From Eleginops maclovinus (Eukaryota; Chordata; Actinopteri; Perciformes; Eleginopidae), in assembly GCF_036324505.1 (NCBI RefSeq), contig NC_086356.1:10912744-10976743 (forward strand): DNA of 64,000 nt, read 5' to 3'. Below are positions 24,619 to 36,426 of this stretch, in pieces. The translations under genes and the position numbers were made by a program. Every line of letters begins with the position of its first letter. Position 1 is the first letter of the stretch. The notes under the pieces are model-generated. The model was not told the origin of the DNA. It saw nothing but the letters and a program-made list of their open reading frames with translations, and did not search any database.

Positions 24619-27600
24619 AGCAAGCGTGTGGATATCAGTGTAGGCCTGTGTGAGTGTAGTCATGTATTTCTGTAATCTCTGCATGTTCGTTACGCTCTAA
24701 CTTGAACTGGCTTTAGAGTTTTCTGAGATTTCTTCTGAAAAAATAAACTAAAGTCATATTGCAGTTGTTGTTGAGATGTTTTTGAACATATTTGTGTAAA
24801 CAATATCTGTAGGAGACCAACGTCTATGGACTACTGCCTGGGGCACATCACACTGCTTTCAAACATTGATATTTTTTCCCGTTCATTAACAAGCACGACT
24901 TGCATTTTCTATTGATTGCAATTTTGTACCTTTACGTATATATTTATATAATAAATATATATATTAAACATAATAAATTATGTAGTCCATCTTATTGACC
25001 AATACAAGGAGTCAAGGTAGGTTTTAGGTCATTTAAAAACAGTACCAGCATTTAATAGTCTGTCCCACGTTGACCACTGAAACTGTAAAACCTCCAGCTC
25101 AGTATCACATAAAAAAAGCCTCAGAAATCCTTGATCATTCGGTCTATTAGAGAGGGCTGGAATCAGGCCCTCAGCTGTAATTTAAGGGATATTAAGAACT
25201 CTTTTTAGTGTATGTATGCACACTCATGTTACCACTATGGACAGGGTCCAGCCTTCTGAAGAACACTACGTAAGAGGAGCTATCAATGCAGAAAAGTGAA
25301 AACATTTTGGTGACGACAATGTTAAAATATACTGTATATTACATAAAACGATACTTTAATTCCGCCTTAAATAACATCCTTCTTGAACCTTTGTCCTGCT
25401 GCCGTTGACACACTTTGTGAGTGAGTGAGTGTGAGGTGAGTCAGGTTAGGCATTAGTAGCTGGTAGGTGTGGATTAAGGTTTCTGCTCATTAGACAGAGG
25501 TAGCAGACCTATAATCCACATCATCCCTCACAGCATAAACACACACACACAGACACAGACCTAAATACAGTTCATACACAGAAACAAACACCCAGCTCCA
25601 TTCATTAAAAGTTTACCTTCATCAATTTTGCATGACCAAATGGCAGGAGCCGCTCAGGCTTTCAGGTTTCACTCAGAGCTGCTGATGTAACTGGGTGGAA
25701 ATGACAGCAGGGTTGCAGCAGGTGTACATGTTGAGATTTTATCGTAGAAAACTGTGGGAATGGCTGTAATGTTGCAGCATCTGAATCTGGATTACGGCTG
25801 CAGTCTTTTTCTGTGGTCTCTGAATCAGTGAGATGGAGCTGATGCAGAGGTCCGCAGAAGTCTAATCCTCCCCAGTTCTATCAAGATCCTCACAGGGGGT
25901 CATTATGAAGTTATTGATCTGTCGACAGGCCATGCTGAATGTCACAGCAAAGAATAGGTCATTTGTGTGGTATTTTAAAGGTTTCACATTGTTCGTACTG
26001 TGGTGGTGCAGACAAATAGTTAGTGGTAAGGAAATTATATAAAAAGGATTAGATGTCAGGAAGTTATTTGATATAGGAAGTACCATTGACCACTGAGAGG
26101 ATGTCATGAAAAGGTGAAAGTCAAGCTGAGCAATGAATCAATCAAAACCTTAATTTTTTTTCATTTGATCTGTTTGAGTATATGAATTTGCATTTTAAAA
26201 AACTGGTATTTTATGAAAGATTTTTTTAAATGGCAACATATTTCTTACCCCTTTTATTGTATAGAGTCAAATAATAATACATACATACATACATACATAC
26301 GTGTTACCGCAGTAAACAGTAATGTTTTCAATTCCTACAAACTGTTATAGAGATAGTGTAATTATACACTGAAAAGCTGAACACGTTGACTTATTATTAA
26401 TTAAATGTATTGTGTATCAACTGTATCATGTTTGTTTAAAGCAATAACATTAAGTTAAAATAAAAATATTAGGTTCAACCTAAAATTATTGCTTTCAACT
26501 AACCTAATACAGTTATGTGAAATTTGTTTACATAATACATTTAATTAAACTCCACATTTCAGTGTCTTCAGTGTATGTGTTGCAGTGCTGTTACAGCCTT
26601 GATTTCTGAGATGTGTGTTGAAAATATCTTCTTTTTTAATTCCCCTTAGGAATCTGTTTTATGTGTGCAGTAAAACTTTACAGTACTTTAAATTACTAAA
26701 AGTCTATAATGTATTCTACCGCCACTTTTTTCCATAGGTACTGTAGAGGAATAGGACAAGTATTTGAAGCAGTAATTAGCTTTCTGTTGCGTGGGATGAG
26801 ATTGGGCGAGCATAATGTCGACAACAGTGCAGCAGGAGTGAAAACAACATCTTAATGATCCAGTAAGTTTGTGAACTAATTGGTGTACATCAACAATGAC
26901 AGCTCTGAGAGTTTTTGGAGCGGCAAGGTAATCATGTCTGCTTTAATAAGCAAAAAACTTAAGCAACAGCTACGCTTCAGTGGGAAATATTCAATATGTA
27001 TTTGCATTTCCTGCTGTTGATGGACACATACACTTCCTACGTGTGTGTGTGTAAGATGTTTAAAAAAAATTAACTGAGTGAATCCTCCAGATATTTATCG
27101 CCATTTAATTAGTTCGGCTGTTTATGCTCCTCTTTTCTTTCCACACAATCATGGGAGGGCACAGCATCTCACAAAACCAACACCTTGTAAAAAGGGTCTG
27201 AAGGAGCTCCACCTTATCTGAGAAACACTGGAGGCAGCTTGTAAGGCTTCTGATGTTTTATATTCAGGGGTAATATCCGGATTCAGATGAACAGAGGTGC
27301 CCAGGTGTATCTGGTCACTGTCTGTGCAGAATTCAATCAAAACCAAAAGCTAGATCTGCTCCCTCTGCATCTCCCTCTCCCTTCACTATTTCTCTTAATT
27401 TCACTTCAATTCACAGTGCTCTGTTGGCATAAATGATATATGAGCGATATTGCCCCCAGCATCTAACAATAAATATTTGTCTTTTTTGACCATCTGTGTA
27501 TGCTATACATAAAGTCTGAGCCCTTTGTGTAGCATCTCTACCTCCATTCCCATCTTTATGTTTCACTATCTCCTCCCGTCAGGTTATCAGGATTTAGTTT

Positions 27601-28013
27601 TTGTTTTCTTACATCCATAGTCATGCAGATATGGGATTTCTGAACTACTTTATCTCAAAACCATAGCCCCCCCACAATTTTCTGTAGAGCTATTGACATA
27701 ATGTTGCTAGCTAAACACTTTCAATGTTATCGACTTACCAGCTTTTCAATTATTTTGATTAGGGCAGTGATACAAATGCAAGTACATTTACAAAGTTACT
27801 GTACCTACTTGTACTGTAAATGTTGAGTTATTATACTTTACCTAGTTTTTTATGTGAAACTGCTTTTTAAAAAACATATATATTCCACTAAATATTAGAT
27901 ACAATTGTACTTTTAAATCCACCTCATTATTTAAATAGCTGTAGTTGTTAGCAACTCTAAATACTTGTGTTTTACATAAAAAACAATTAGATTAAAAAAT
28001 GCAATTCATGGTG
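24619..28013. other. Non-coding stretch, no gene recognised
   Basis: Contains an AT-rich ATATAT patch near 24940-24980 and a short (ATAC)n run. Segments 26750-26960 and 27080-27160 have a unique, conserved-looking composition (TAATTAG, GGTAATCATG, TTTAATTAG words), but I cannot show conservation. No exon was recognised. Confidence 0.4.
26278..26300 (+). repeat. Short (ATAC)n run
   Basis: About six tandem ATAC units. Confidence 0.95.
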
Positions 28014-28047
28014 GATTAAACCAGTGGTTACCAACCACTGATTAAAC
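28014..28047. mobile_element. 19-bp hAT-like terminal palindrome flanked by GATTAAAC direct repeats
   Basis: The palindrome CAGTGGTTACCAACCACTG (28022-28040; 8-bp arms, 3-bp centre) resembles the terminal inverted repeat of hAT/Charlie-type transposons (CAGNGGTTCCCAACC, from memory). It is bracketed by GATTAAAC at 28014-28021 and 28040-28047, the length of a hAT 8-bp target duplication, although the right copy shares one G with the palindrome. It may be a remnant in which both ends were joined and the interior lost. Confidence 0.35.
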
Positions 28048-29822
28048 GCACCACCCGGCCAGCATACTCTGTGACCCAAATCAAACACACCCACCAGGTG
28101 CATTATGGGCCCTGCTAAAAAAAAAAGCTGATGTGATAATGGTGGATGCTGAGCAGTGACTTCTCCAGGAACTTCTACCTGCAGAAAGGTGTGTTTTTAT
28201 TGTTGACAAAATTATCTGTGTGCAGCAGGCTTTCTGTTTGTGTTTGTAAGCTGTTGCTGCTGTGTGGTGTTTGCATTGTCTTAACATTTCTGTGTTGTCT
28301 GCTTTGGTGTTGCTTTACCCTGCAGTCAGGCTATAAAATGTAAGTGGAATAATAATGCATGTGGTGTGGTAGCTTTTTTTCGTTTGTTGTTGTTTGCTTT
28401 GTTTAATTGTCCTGAGTTTGTCCTAAGGCAAGGCTACACTAAGAAAGGGCGTGGTTTATTTATAATGTTTTATCAGTTAAATTGTATGCACCAGCTGCAA
28501 ATGTCCATGTATATAATGGAAATAAGGGCTCTGTAGTGTGATGTTGAACCGTTGTGTACTTTTTATTTACTTTAAAGTACATTTTGCTGATTACATTTCT
28601 GTAAGATTTTATGGCTTTCACTTGTAATGGAGTATTTTTTGTGTTATTCCAAGGTAATTCTACAAATTCTTCTTCCACCAATGTGGTGAAACATGGATCA
28701 AACCTTTAAACTAAAAGATTGGAAGCTCTTCACCCTGCCACGCTCTGTGGTGCACACTTGCTTTGTGTGTTTTTGATCACACTTTGTTGGTCTGGGATTG
28801 GATTTTCTCTCTCCATTTGGGCCACCAGTGATTAGATGAGTCTATGTCTGAGTTTAATCCTTGTTGAAGGAGCACCAAGTTGCATGTGGCATGCATGCAC
28901 GCACACACATTCACACGCTCAGACTCGCAGTTTGAGATCCAGATGTATCTTTCCCTTTTTAAGTGGAGCTGCATCTGCAGGGAGGCGTGCAGCCCTCATG
29001 GCACAGGCCCAAGCTGCTTATTGATGGGCAGATTTAGCCGTTCATTTCACTCAGACATTCCTTTGTCAGAGCCCTCATCCTAATTTTCTCTCTCACACAA
29101 CACACACACACACACACACAAATAAACACACCATGTGTCAGATGACGCCAGCAGGGGATGGAGAAATAGGGCAAAAGGTCAGAACATAAAGAAACGATAA
29201 TGTCTTTTAAAAACCCTCTATAGGATAATCCGGTATTTAGTTTTCTCATGTGTGCTCTTTCTTTCTCCCTGTTCATGTAATTAAAAAATAAATAAAAGGT
29301 TTATGGACTAAACTGACAGTGAACCATTGTTCACTGGATTGTGTTTGTAAATCTGCTTCAGCCAGAAGGACAGAGCGGTTTTAGCATAATAATGCAGCTT
29401 CTCTACTGTAAATTAATATTCATACTTACAGCCTCTGACAACTTGGCCCCTCTTGCACCTGTCAGACATCTTTGTCACAGCCAGAGTGTCTTTGCACATA
29501 TACATATTAATTTGTAAATAATCAGTAAGTTTAGCTGGAAGCAGATGTTCTGTAGAGTGACGACCAAGGGGCTTCTCCTCCTTTAGGAATGTTTCTATGG
29601 ATCAAGAGGTTACAGTTATACAATGAGATGAGTAAACATTTCACTGATGCTACCATATTTCCCACCTCCTTCCAGCTCTTGTAAATTTGCCTCCACCAGT
29701 TGCCTATATACATTTGTGATTGATGGAATGACTCCCTAAAACACATCTAAAGTTAAACAACACATTGGTTGATTTAGAGAATTTGGAATGGGGGAGCAAT
29801 GACAGACAAACAAAACGTCCAT
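28048..29822. other. Non-coding stretch, no gene recognised
   Basis: AT-rich and GT-rich sequence with one (CA)n run. The segment 29355-29475 is unique and could be regulatory. No coding exon was recognised. Confidence 0.4.
29101..29121 (+). repeat. (CA)n microsatellite, about 10 units
   Basis: A perfect CA run just before aataaacac. Confidence 0.95.
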
Positions 29823-29870
29823 GTCAGAATCAGAATACCTTCATTAGTCCCACAGAGCCACAGACAGCTT
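29823..29870 (-). mobile_element. LINE/SINE 3' tail remnant (minus orientation)
   Basis: The sequence gtcagaatcagaataccttcattagtcccacagag is the reverse complement of a fish retroposon 3' tail of the type CTGTGGGACTAATGAAGGTATTCTGA. It matches the tail of the SINE at about 3.1 kb (cgtcccacagagggg). The body upstream of the tail could not be recognised. Confidence 0.5.
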
Positions 29871-30141
29871 CATATGACTCCTAAAAGCACGCATAAAAAA
29901 ATATCAAAAACTACAAATTACAGAAAGTACTAAATACACATCCAGTACCAATAACAGGTTAGGGATGTAGCGGCCAGGTGAGAGTATAAAAGGACCCTTG
30001 TTGTCCCTTGAAGAATTATCAAACCAGTCCAGTTCATTGCACATTTCCGGCAATGAAACAGTAATTCTGTCTGTTAAACAAGTAGGGTTTTTGTTTTACC
30101 ATCTTGATATTGCAAGGCCTTGTACACCGGGGACCATGCAG

Positions 30142-30171
30142 TGGAAGGTGCTTAAAAATGAGCACCTTCCA
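30142..30171. repeat. Perfect 11-bp stem hairpin with 8-base loop
   Basis: TGGAAGGTGCT, a loop of TAAAAATG, then AGCACCTTCCA. The stem is too short for a microRNA precursor. It has no neighbouring repeat or terminator context, so its function is unknown. Confidence 0.8.
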
Positions 30172-32233
30172 TATAATGATGATGAGGTAAAAAGCCATAG
30201 CAAGAGTCCAAAAAATGTAGTGGCCTTGGTTTTTCTTTTTGAGTCTCCTCTGTATGCAGGTCTGTGATCGTGCCACAGCAGCTGCCATTTCCTCTATCTT
30301 CCTGTGCGACTCATGCATCCTCTGGCTCCAACACACATCATCACGTTACTCATACCATCCTTTACCACACACACACAAACACAGACACACAGCATCTTAC
30401 TCATTTCATCCTAAATACAAGATCTGCTCAGAACATATTTCATCAGACAAATGCCATCTATGAAACGGGCAACAAAACAGAGTTGCCAAAGCTCTTTTTT
30501 GCTTTACTTTTACATTTCCTTTTCTGTAAGCGGCCCTCTCTCCTTGAGATTTTTCTCCATGCATTTAATGAAAAGGCTGATTTAATAGAAACGTGAGATG
30601 CAGCCTTTCCACCCCACAGAAGCCTTATTGAAAATCTGTTTTGTGCATTCTAATATGATCTTTGTCCAGTCATTTTAAATGTATGTCCTTCTACCAAAGA
30701 CTTTTATTGGAATGGGAAACTGTGCATGTGTGTGTGCCATAGAGACATCTGGTACCTGGGTGAGTCTCTCTCGTCAGAACTGTAATGTTTTTACATGTCA
30801 CTCTGGCATTTCATTATTTGTGATAATCTTTTTCTCCCGGGAAGCAAATAACATATCTTACAGCGCAACAATGGCAGTGTGAAGGTTGAGAGATCTATCA
30901 GAGGAATCTGATTTCTTTCAGGGGAGAAAACATGAGGCTTGTTTTTCTGTCATTTAATTTTGAAACAAAAGCAAAGGTGATTGAGATGGAATTATGTAAA
31001 CAAAAAGTGGGTTTGCAGATGAAAAGAGCTGGATTTTATATTGCCATGTAGACTTTTTATCCCCAAACAATCACATTTCCTTCGTGTTTTGATCTACACC
31101 GGTTCTCTGCGGATGATGCTGAATAGCTATTCAGCAGGCTGTCTTGGATGACACTTTTTATTGCGACAGAGACAGTGAAAAATAGTTGGTTCCTTGCATT
31201 GATGCCTGGCTCATTCTCTGAGGTGAGCACCTCGCAATTAGTATGCAACAAAGACACTGCAATGTGGCCGCAATCTAACCAGAGAAAATGAAAGTTGTGG
31301 AAAATATGATGTGTTTTCAGAGCCTTGGGAGAAAAGAGCTAATATGCATGTCAGTCAAGCCTACTGGCAGCAGATAAAGCAGGGCACCCATTTTATGCCT
31401 GAGAGTGACTAAGATATTGGTGTGAACTAACTGACCAGGATGCTGTTTTCAGAGTCAGTGACCTCCAAACGGGGATTTATGCAGAGCGAGGGAGTGAGAG
31501 AGAGTGAACAGTGATTCTCATTTGTCCGAGACGTCATTCAAATCGGGAATGGAGTGACACTTCAATTAACTCCCCGTCCTCAACAAAGTTTACCTTGGTC
31601 TTTGGAAAGGTGCAGTATTTCATTTCATCCTGCAGGATTAGCCAATCATATTTCCAATCTCAGACCTGTCACCATGGTGTCGCTGTGCGGCAGCTGGTAG
31701 TCATAATGACAATCTATTCTCCGGGAAGTGAAGAGCTGTTTTCCCTCAATTTTCCAAACCAAAGAAACATTGTGTTTTTACTCACTCGGAGCTTCCTCTC
31801 ATTTTCCGTCTTTATGCTAAATACAGTTTTTGTCTGTCTGTCTTCTGATAATCCAACTGCTGTACACCTACCTTGATTTATGTCTGTTAGTCTTTTCCTA
31901 AGGTTTTTCTTACTTTGAATTAATTTACTTTTATAGTGTTAACTATTTAAAACCCAATCCCTTTTACTGGGTTTATGTATACAGCACTATACACCAAAAC
32001 AAATTCTTTACAAAGTATGTGTAAACCTACAGGAAATTTTTACATGTTTTTCTAAAATAAACAAAATATTTCCCAGACTATAAATAAATTGACTCTTTCC
32101 AAGCCTCCTCCAGAGTGTGGAGAATGTTTTCATAATTTAACCTCCTTCCACTCGGACTTAAAGAATAGACTAAGGTTGTGAAGGAACACATACTGGGTAA
32201 GCTCAAGATTTCAGTGAAGCAGAAAATCTAGAC

Positions 32234-32318
32234 CTGACATTGTTCAAGATGTTGCAGCAGGACGGCTCTGGCCAGCATCTCCTCCTTCTGCTTCTTGGAG
32301 TAAAGCACCAACAGACGA
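32234..32318 (-). other. Exon-like 85-bp open segment (unconfirmed)
   Basis: On the minus strand an acceptor (GTTTGCATTCCTCAG, AG at 32320-32319) and a weaker donor (CAG|GTCTAG) flank 28 codons, beginning RLLVLYSKKQKEEML and ending LEQCQ. The peptide is amphipathic, and the codons end mostly in G or C, unlike the AT-rich surroundings. I do not recognise the protein. A frame this short is expected by chance many times in 64 kb, and no neighbouring exon joins it in phase. Confidence 0.15.
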
Positions 32319-34833
32319 CTGAGGAATGCAAACAGATGTTTAGAATTACTGTACGTAGGCCCAGTTTGGCTTGGTGTCCAATGATGGATGTCTTGAGGGC
32401 TGACATAGTGTCACTGTCTCCGCTGCAACCAAGGACGTCCACAATGATGCAGTGTGTTTGCTGCTTCAGAAAAACAATGGAGTTGAAACATTACTGTGAA
32501 GTACAGCAATACAGATCAGGACTAGGAGGCCATCGTGAAGCATTCAATAGATGATTCTGGAATAGGCTTTTGTTTCTTGAAGGGGAAATGCACAGATTTA
32601 AAGTACAATTATAAGTCATCGGAACATTGTTATTTGTGTTAGCATGATGAGGAAGGTCCCCAAGTTATGATATTTATCTGAACCACAATATTTCCCTGAA
32701 CTAAGTACTTATTTTAACCCGAACAATGATCTGTCAATAAACTTAAACACAGCTTGACAATGCATCAACAAAGGTCACAGGCAAATTATGTCCAGGGCAT
32801 TGATAGACTATGTATTGTGTCATTTAATGTGAGGACTTGTTGGATTGAGTTTAAATGTCGAATGGAAAAAAACAAGATAGTCAGCATCACATTGCATTTT
32901 ATAAACAGGGATTTTATAGAGGAACACCCTTTTACACATCATTCAAAAGGTGTTTTTTTTGGTTAAAATGTTCCCTCATATCTTTAAAAGATGTGTCTAC
33001 TGCTTCTGTACACTCTTGGTTGAATCTCACCACAGATAAAAGATGTATGTTGACAATAGCTTTTTATTTTCCAGCACCGTGGGCTATTTGTCCCTCGAAA
33101 AATTAGAGCAACTGCTGTGTTATTGTCTCATTTGTACTCTCTCTGTTGGTGGTATCTATTCATTGCACTTAAACATGTGAGCCTTTTTCATTTTCTTTAC
33201 ACATTGAAATTGGTGTTTGCACAATAAAGCTTTTAGTGTGAGGACGTAATGTTGCGGAAAAAAACACGACTCTGCTGAAGTGTAGGCTTTTGGTGATTCG
33301 TTCATATAACCAACATTTGTGCATAAGCAAGTAAAATTTAATATTCAAAATGTCACATCAGTCAGTTGAGTAGAGAATTACTTTATCCCTGATTTATTAA
33401 CCGGCTGTCAAAAACAAGACAATCTTGGCGTTTTTTCATATATTTTCTCCGTCTCTACTCTAGTATTCAGCTGCATTGTAATCTTACCTCTCAGCTTACA
33501 AATGGCCCTAATTGAATTCATGCATGACATTATAAAACATTCTCATTAATTTAAAATGCTTCACGAGTTTTGTTCTCACTATTGGCATCAGACAACTTTC
33601 CTACGTTACATATGCGTCACCAATGATCAAAAACCACCGTCAGTCACACACAAATGAAATATTTCACTTTTTTATGCCAAGGTATAATCCTGTATGTGCA
33701 ACACAGGCTCATTTCAGCTGATGCCCAAATGACAAATATTATTCCCTCTGTAGCTGTGTGTGGTAGTACATGACTCCTCCATCATTACACCTTAGACTGT
33801 GCATCCATGGCCATGAATATAAATTCAATGCCCCATGAAGAAACTTGTCACTACAAAACAGCATGTAATTAGAATATTCATACTGTATGCCTTGGTGTGC
33901 ATGAGTAAATATAATTGAGCCGTGTGGTGCAAAGGCAAAAGAGAGGAAAAGACAGACGGATAAAAACAGAAAGGAGAAGGAGTGATGGAGGCGTCAAGAA
34001 CTGAGGGTAATGCGGAGCTCAATGAATAAACTACAAAGAAAGTATATAATAACCATTATCTGTTTACCATGAAGGTTTTTACTTTCTCATAGTACTTCTA
34101 TTTTTACTTCATAATTTATAGTTGTTTTTAATTCCATTTCTCTCTTTTTTCATTTATTGACTTTGACTGTCAGTGAAGCAAATTGCATCAAGATACCTTT
34201 TTAACTATTAATTTAATCCAAACCTAATCCCCCCCAAAAGTATTTTTTTATGTTACTTTGACCCACAACTATGCAACTACTATCATTGATCGCAGAATAT
34301 GTACAGTGCTACTGTCATGCCAAATGATGCTCTGAGTAGAAAAACCTGTTCTGCCACGCCTGGCTGGAAAATGCATTCACACAAACCTAGAAAAACAAGC
34401 ACGCGGAGAAGGAGTCAGCTAATTCACTTAAAAAAAGACAACTTTTTGTTTTGTTTTATATATTGTTTTAAGTAAACGTTGTACTTTTGTCGAGTCAATT
34501 GTGCTCCCCTATGTTTGCTCTGGTGGCAGGTGGAAGCCAGGTGACACACTTTACAGGTCCAGACAAATGATCATTCTCTCATACAATTATTCAGCAGTTT
34601 ACCTTGAGTTATAAATAATCATAATTCTGTTGTGGAAAATATATTGCCATATAAGGTCACTTGTTTTAGTTGTCTTGAAAAAGTTATAATATTCAGCTAA
34701 GCTGAACTCATGTGAATGTAAACAGATTTTATAGTTATTAGTTATAAATGTATATACATTTGTTTACTAACTAAGAAAGTGGTTTACATTTGTGTCAAGA
34801 ATACATGGCCAGTAGTAGTATTAATAACATTTA

Positions 34834-35033
34834 CAGTGGGGCAAAAAAGTATTTAGACAGCCACCAATTGTGCAAGTTCTCCCATTTAAAGAGATGAGAG
34901 AGGCCTGTACTTTTTATCATAGGTATACCTCAACTATGAGAGACAAAATGAGGAAAAAAATCCAGGAAATCACATTGTAGGATTTTTAAAGAATTTATTT
35001 TCAAATTATTGTGGAAAATAAGTATTTGGTCAA
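34834..35033 (+). repeat. Left IR/DR terminal repeat of the Tc1-type element
   Basis: Inverted partner of 36227-36426. The inner direct repeat ataagtatttggtca is at 35018-35032. The outer motif aagtatttagaca carries A where the right end has T (aagtatttagtca). Confidence 0.93.
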
Positions 35034-35048
35034 TAACTAAAGTTCATC

Positions 35049-36062
35049 TCAATACTTTGTTATATACCCTTTGTTGGCAATGACAGAGGTCAAACATTTT
35101 CTGTAAGTCTTCACAAGGTTTTCACACACTGTTGCTGGTATTTGGGCCCATTCCTCCATGCAGATCTCCTCTAAAGCAGTGATGTTTTGGGGCTGTCGCT
35201 GGGCAACACGGACTTTCAACTCCCTCCAAAGATTTTCTATGGGGTTGAGATCTGGAGACTGGCTAGGCCACTCCAGGACCTTGAAATGCTTCTTACGAAG
35301 CCACTCCTTCGTTGCCCTGGCAGTGTGTTTGGGATCATTGTCATGCTGAAAGACCCAGCCACGCTTCATCTTCAGTGCCCTTGCTGATGGAAGGAGGTTT
35401 TCACTCAAAATCTCACGATACATGGCCCCATTCATTCTTTCCTTTACACGGATCAGTCGTCCTGGTCCCTTTGCAGAAAAACAGCCCCAAAGCATGATGT
35501 TTCCACCCCCATGCTTCACAGTAGGTATGGTGTTCTTTGGATGCAACTCTGCATTCTTTCTCCTCCAAACACGACGAGTTGAGTTTTTACCAAAAAGTTC
35601 TATTTTGGTTTCATCTGACCGTATGACATTCTCCCAATCCTCTTCTGGATCATCCAAATGCCCTCTAGCAAACTTCAGACGGGCCTGGACATGTACTGGC
35701 TTAAGCAGGGGGACACGTCTGGAACTGCAGGATTTAAGTCCCTGGCGGCATAATGTGTTACTGATGGTAGCCTCTGTTACTTTGGTCCCAGCTCTCTGCA
35801 GGTCATTCACTAGGTCCCCCCGTGTGGTTCTGGGATTTTTGCTCACCGCTCTTGTGATCATTTTGACCCCACGGGGTGAGATCTTGCGTGGAGCCCCAGA
35901 TGGAGGGAGATTAGCAGTGGTCTTGTATGTCTTCCATTTTCTAATAATTGCTCCCACAGTTGATTTCTTCACACCAAGCTGCTTACCTATTGCAGATCCA
36001 GCCTGGTGCAGGTCTACAATTTTGTCTCTGGTCTCCTTTGACAGCTCTTTGGTCTTGGCCAT
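35049..36062 (-). CDS. Tc1-type DD34E transposase, 337 aa, open frame
   Basis: This enzyme binds the element's terminal repeats and carries out cut-and-paste transposition into TA sites. The N-terminus (about residues 1-110) is a paired-type double helix-turn-helix DNA-binding region ([26 protein letters not shown]). A GRPR-like [11 protein letters not shown] linker sits at 55-65. The catalytic triad is D150 (RSDET), D241 (QHDNDPKH) and E276 (NPIENLW), with 34 residues between the last two. Each lies exactly three positions before its counterpart in the 340-aa Sleeping Beauty protein (D153, D244, E279 from memory). That agrees with a three-codon loss near residues 22-24, where relatives have AGMGYK-IGKQL and this copy has AGSAIGKQL. 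Arg replaces the usual Trp before SDE, and Cys replaces Arg in RKCLTS. The frame is intact, but these changes make activity doubtful. The ATG at 36062 fits the family start MAKTKELS. Confidence 0.96.
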   Translation of the reverse strand: MAKTKELSKETRDKIVDLHQAGSAIGKQLGVKKSTVGAIIRKWKTYKTTANLPPSGAPRKISPRGVKMITRAVSKNPRTTRGDLVNDLQRAGTKVTEATISNTLCRQGLKSCSSRRVPLLKPVHVQARLKFARGHLDDPEEDWENVIRSDETKIELFGKNSTRRVWRRKNAELHPKNTIPTVKHGGGNIMLWGCFSAKGPGRLIRVKERMNGAMYREILSENLLPSARALKMKRGWVFQHDNDPKHTARATKEWLRKKHFKVLEWPSQSPDLNPIENLWRELKVRVAQRQPQNITALEEICMEEWAQIPATVCENLVKTYRKCLTSVIANKGYITKY

Positions 36063-36226
36063 AGTGGAGTTTGGAGTATGGCTGTTTGAGGTTGTGGACA
36101 GGTGTCTTTTATACTGATAACGAGTTCAAAAAGGTGCCATTAATACAGGTAACGAGTGGAGGACAGAGGAGCCTCTTAAAGAAGAAGTTACAGGTCTGTG
36201 AGAGCCAGAAATCTTGCTTGTTTGTA

Positions 36227-36426
36227 GGTGACCAAATACTTATTTTACCGAGGAATTTACCAATTAATTCATTAAAAATCCTACAATGTGATTTCCTGGA
36301 TTTCTTTCTCATTCTGTCTCTCATAGTTGAAGTGTACCTATGATGAAAATTACAGGCCTCTCTCATCTTTTTAAATGGGAGAACTTGCACAATTGGTGGC
36401 TGACTAAATACTTTTTTGCCCCACTG
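36227..36426 (-). repeat. Right IR/DR terminal repeat of the Tc1-type element
   Basis: Inverted partner of 34834-35033. The inner motif gtgaccaaatacttat is at 36228-36243. The two repeats are most alike in the outer 150 bp and diverge near the inner end. Confidence 0.93.

Larger units (their letters stand above)
29871..34833. other. Gene-poor stretch with a hairpin and one exon-like frame
   Basis: No secure gene. The segments 30940-31060, 31325-31470 and 33480-33620 have unique composition with homeodomain/POU-like words (AATATGCATG, CTAATTGAATTC, TCATTAATTTAAAATG) and are my best guesses at conserved non-coding elements. The hairpin at 30142-30171 and the exon-like frame at 32234-32318 are listed separately. 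Confidence 0.35.
34834..36426 (-). mobile_element. Complete Tc1-type transposon with 200-bp IR/DR ends
   Basis: This 1593-bp element begins CAGTGGGGCAAAAAAG and ends with its reverse complement, and TA lies directly outside both ends (34832-34833 and 36427-36428). Each terminal repeat spans exactly 200 bp (34834-35033 and 36227-36426), with an outer motif AAGTATTTAG and an inner motif AAGTATTTGGTCA. This is the IR/DR arrangement used by Sleeping-Beauty-like transposases. The single gene inside is on the minus strand and open. The family is the same as at 1-859, in the opposite orientation. Confidence 0.97.

Noticed and set aside
35422..36117. 231-codon plus-strand frame
   Set aside because: It is the antisense shadow of the transposase at 35049-36062, with no domain of its own.
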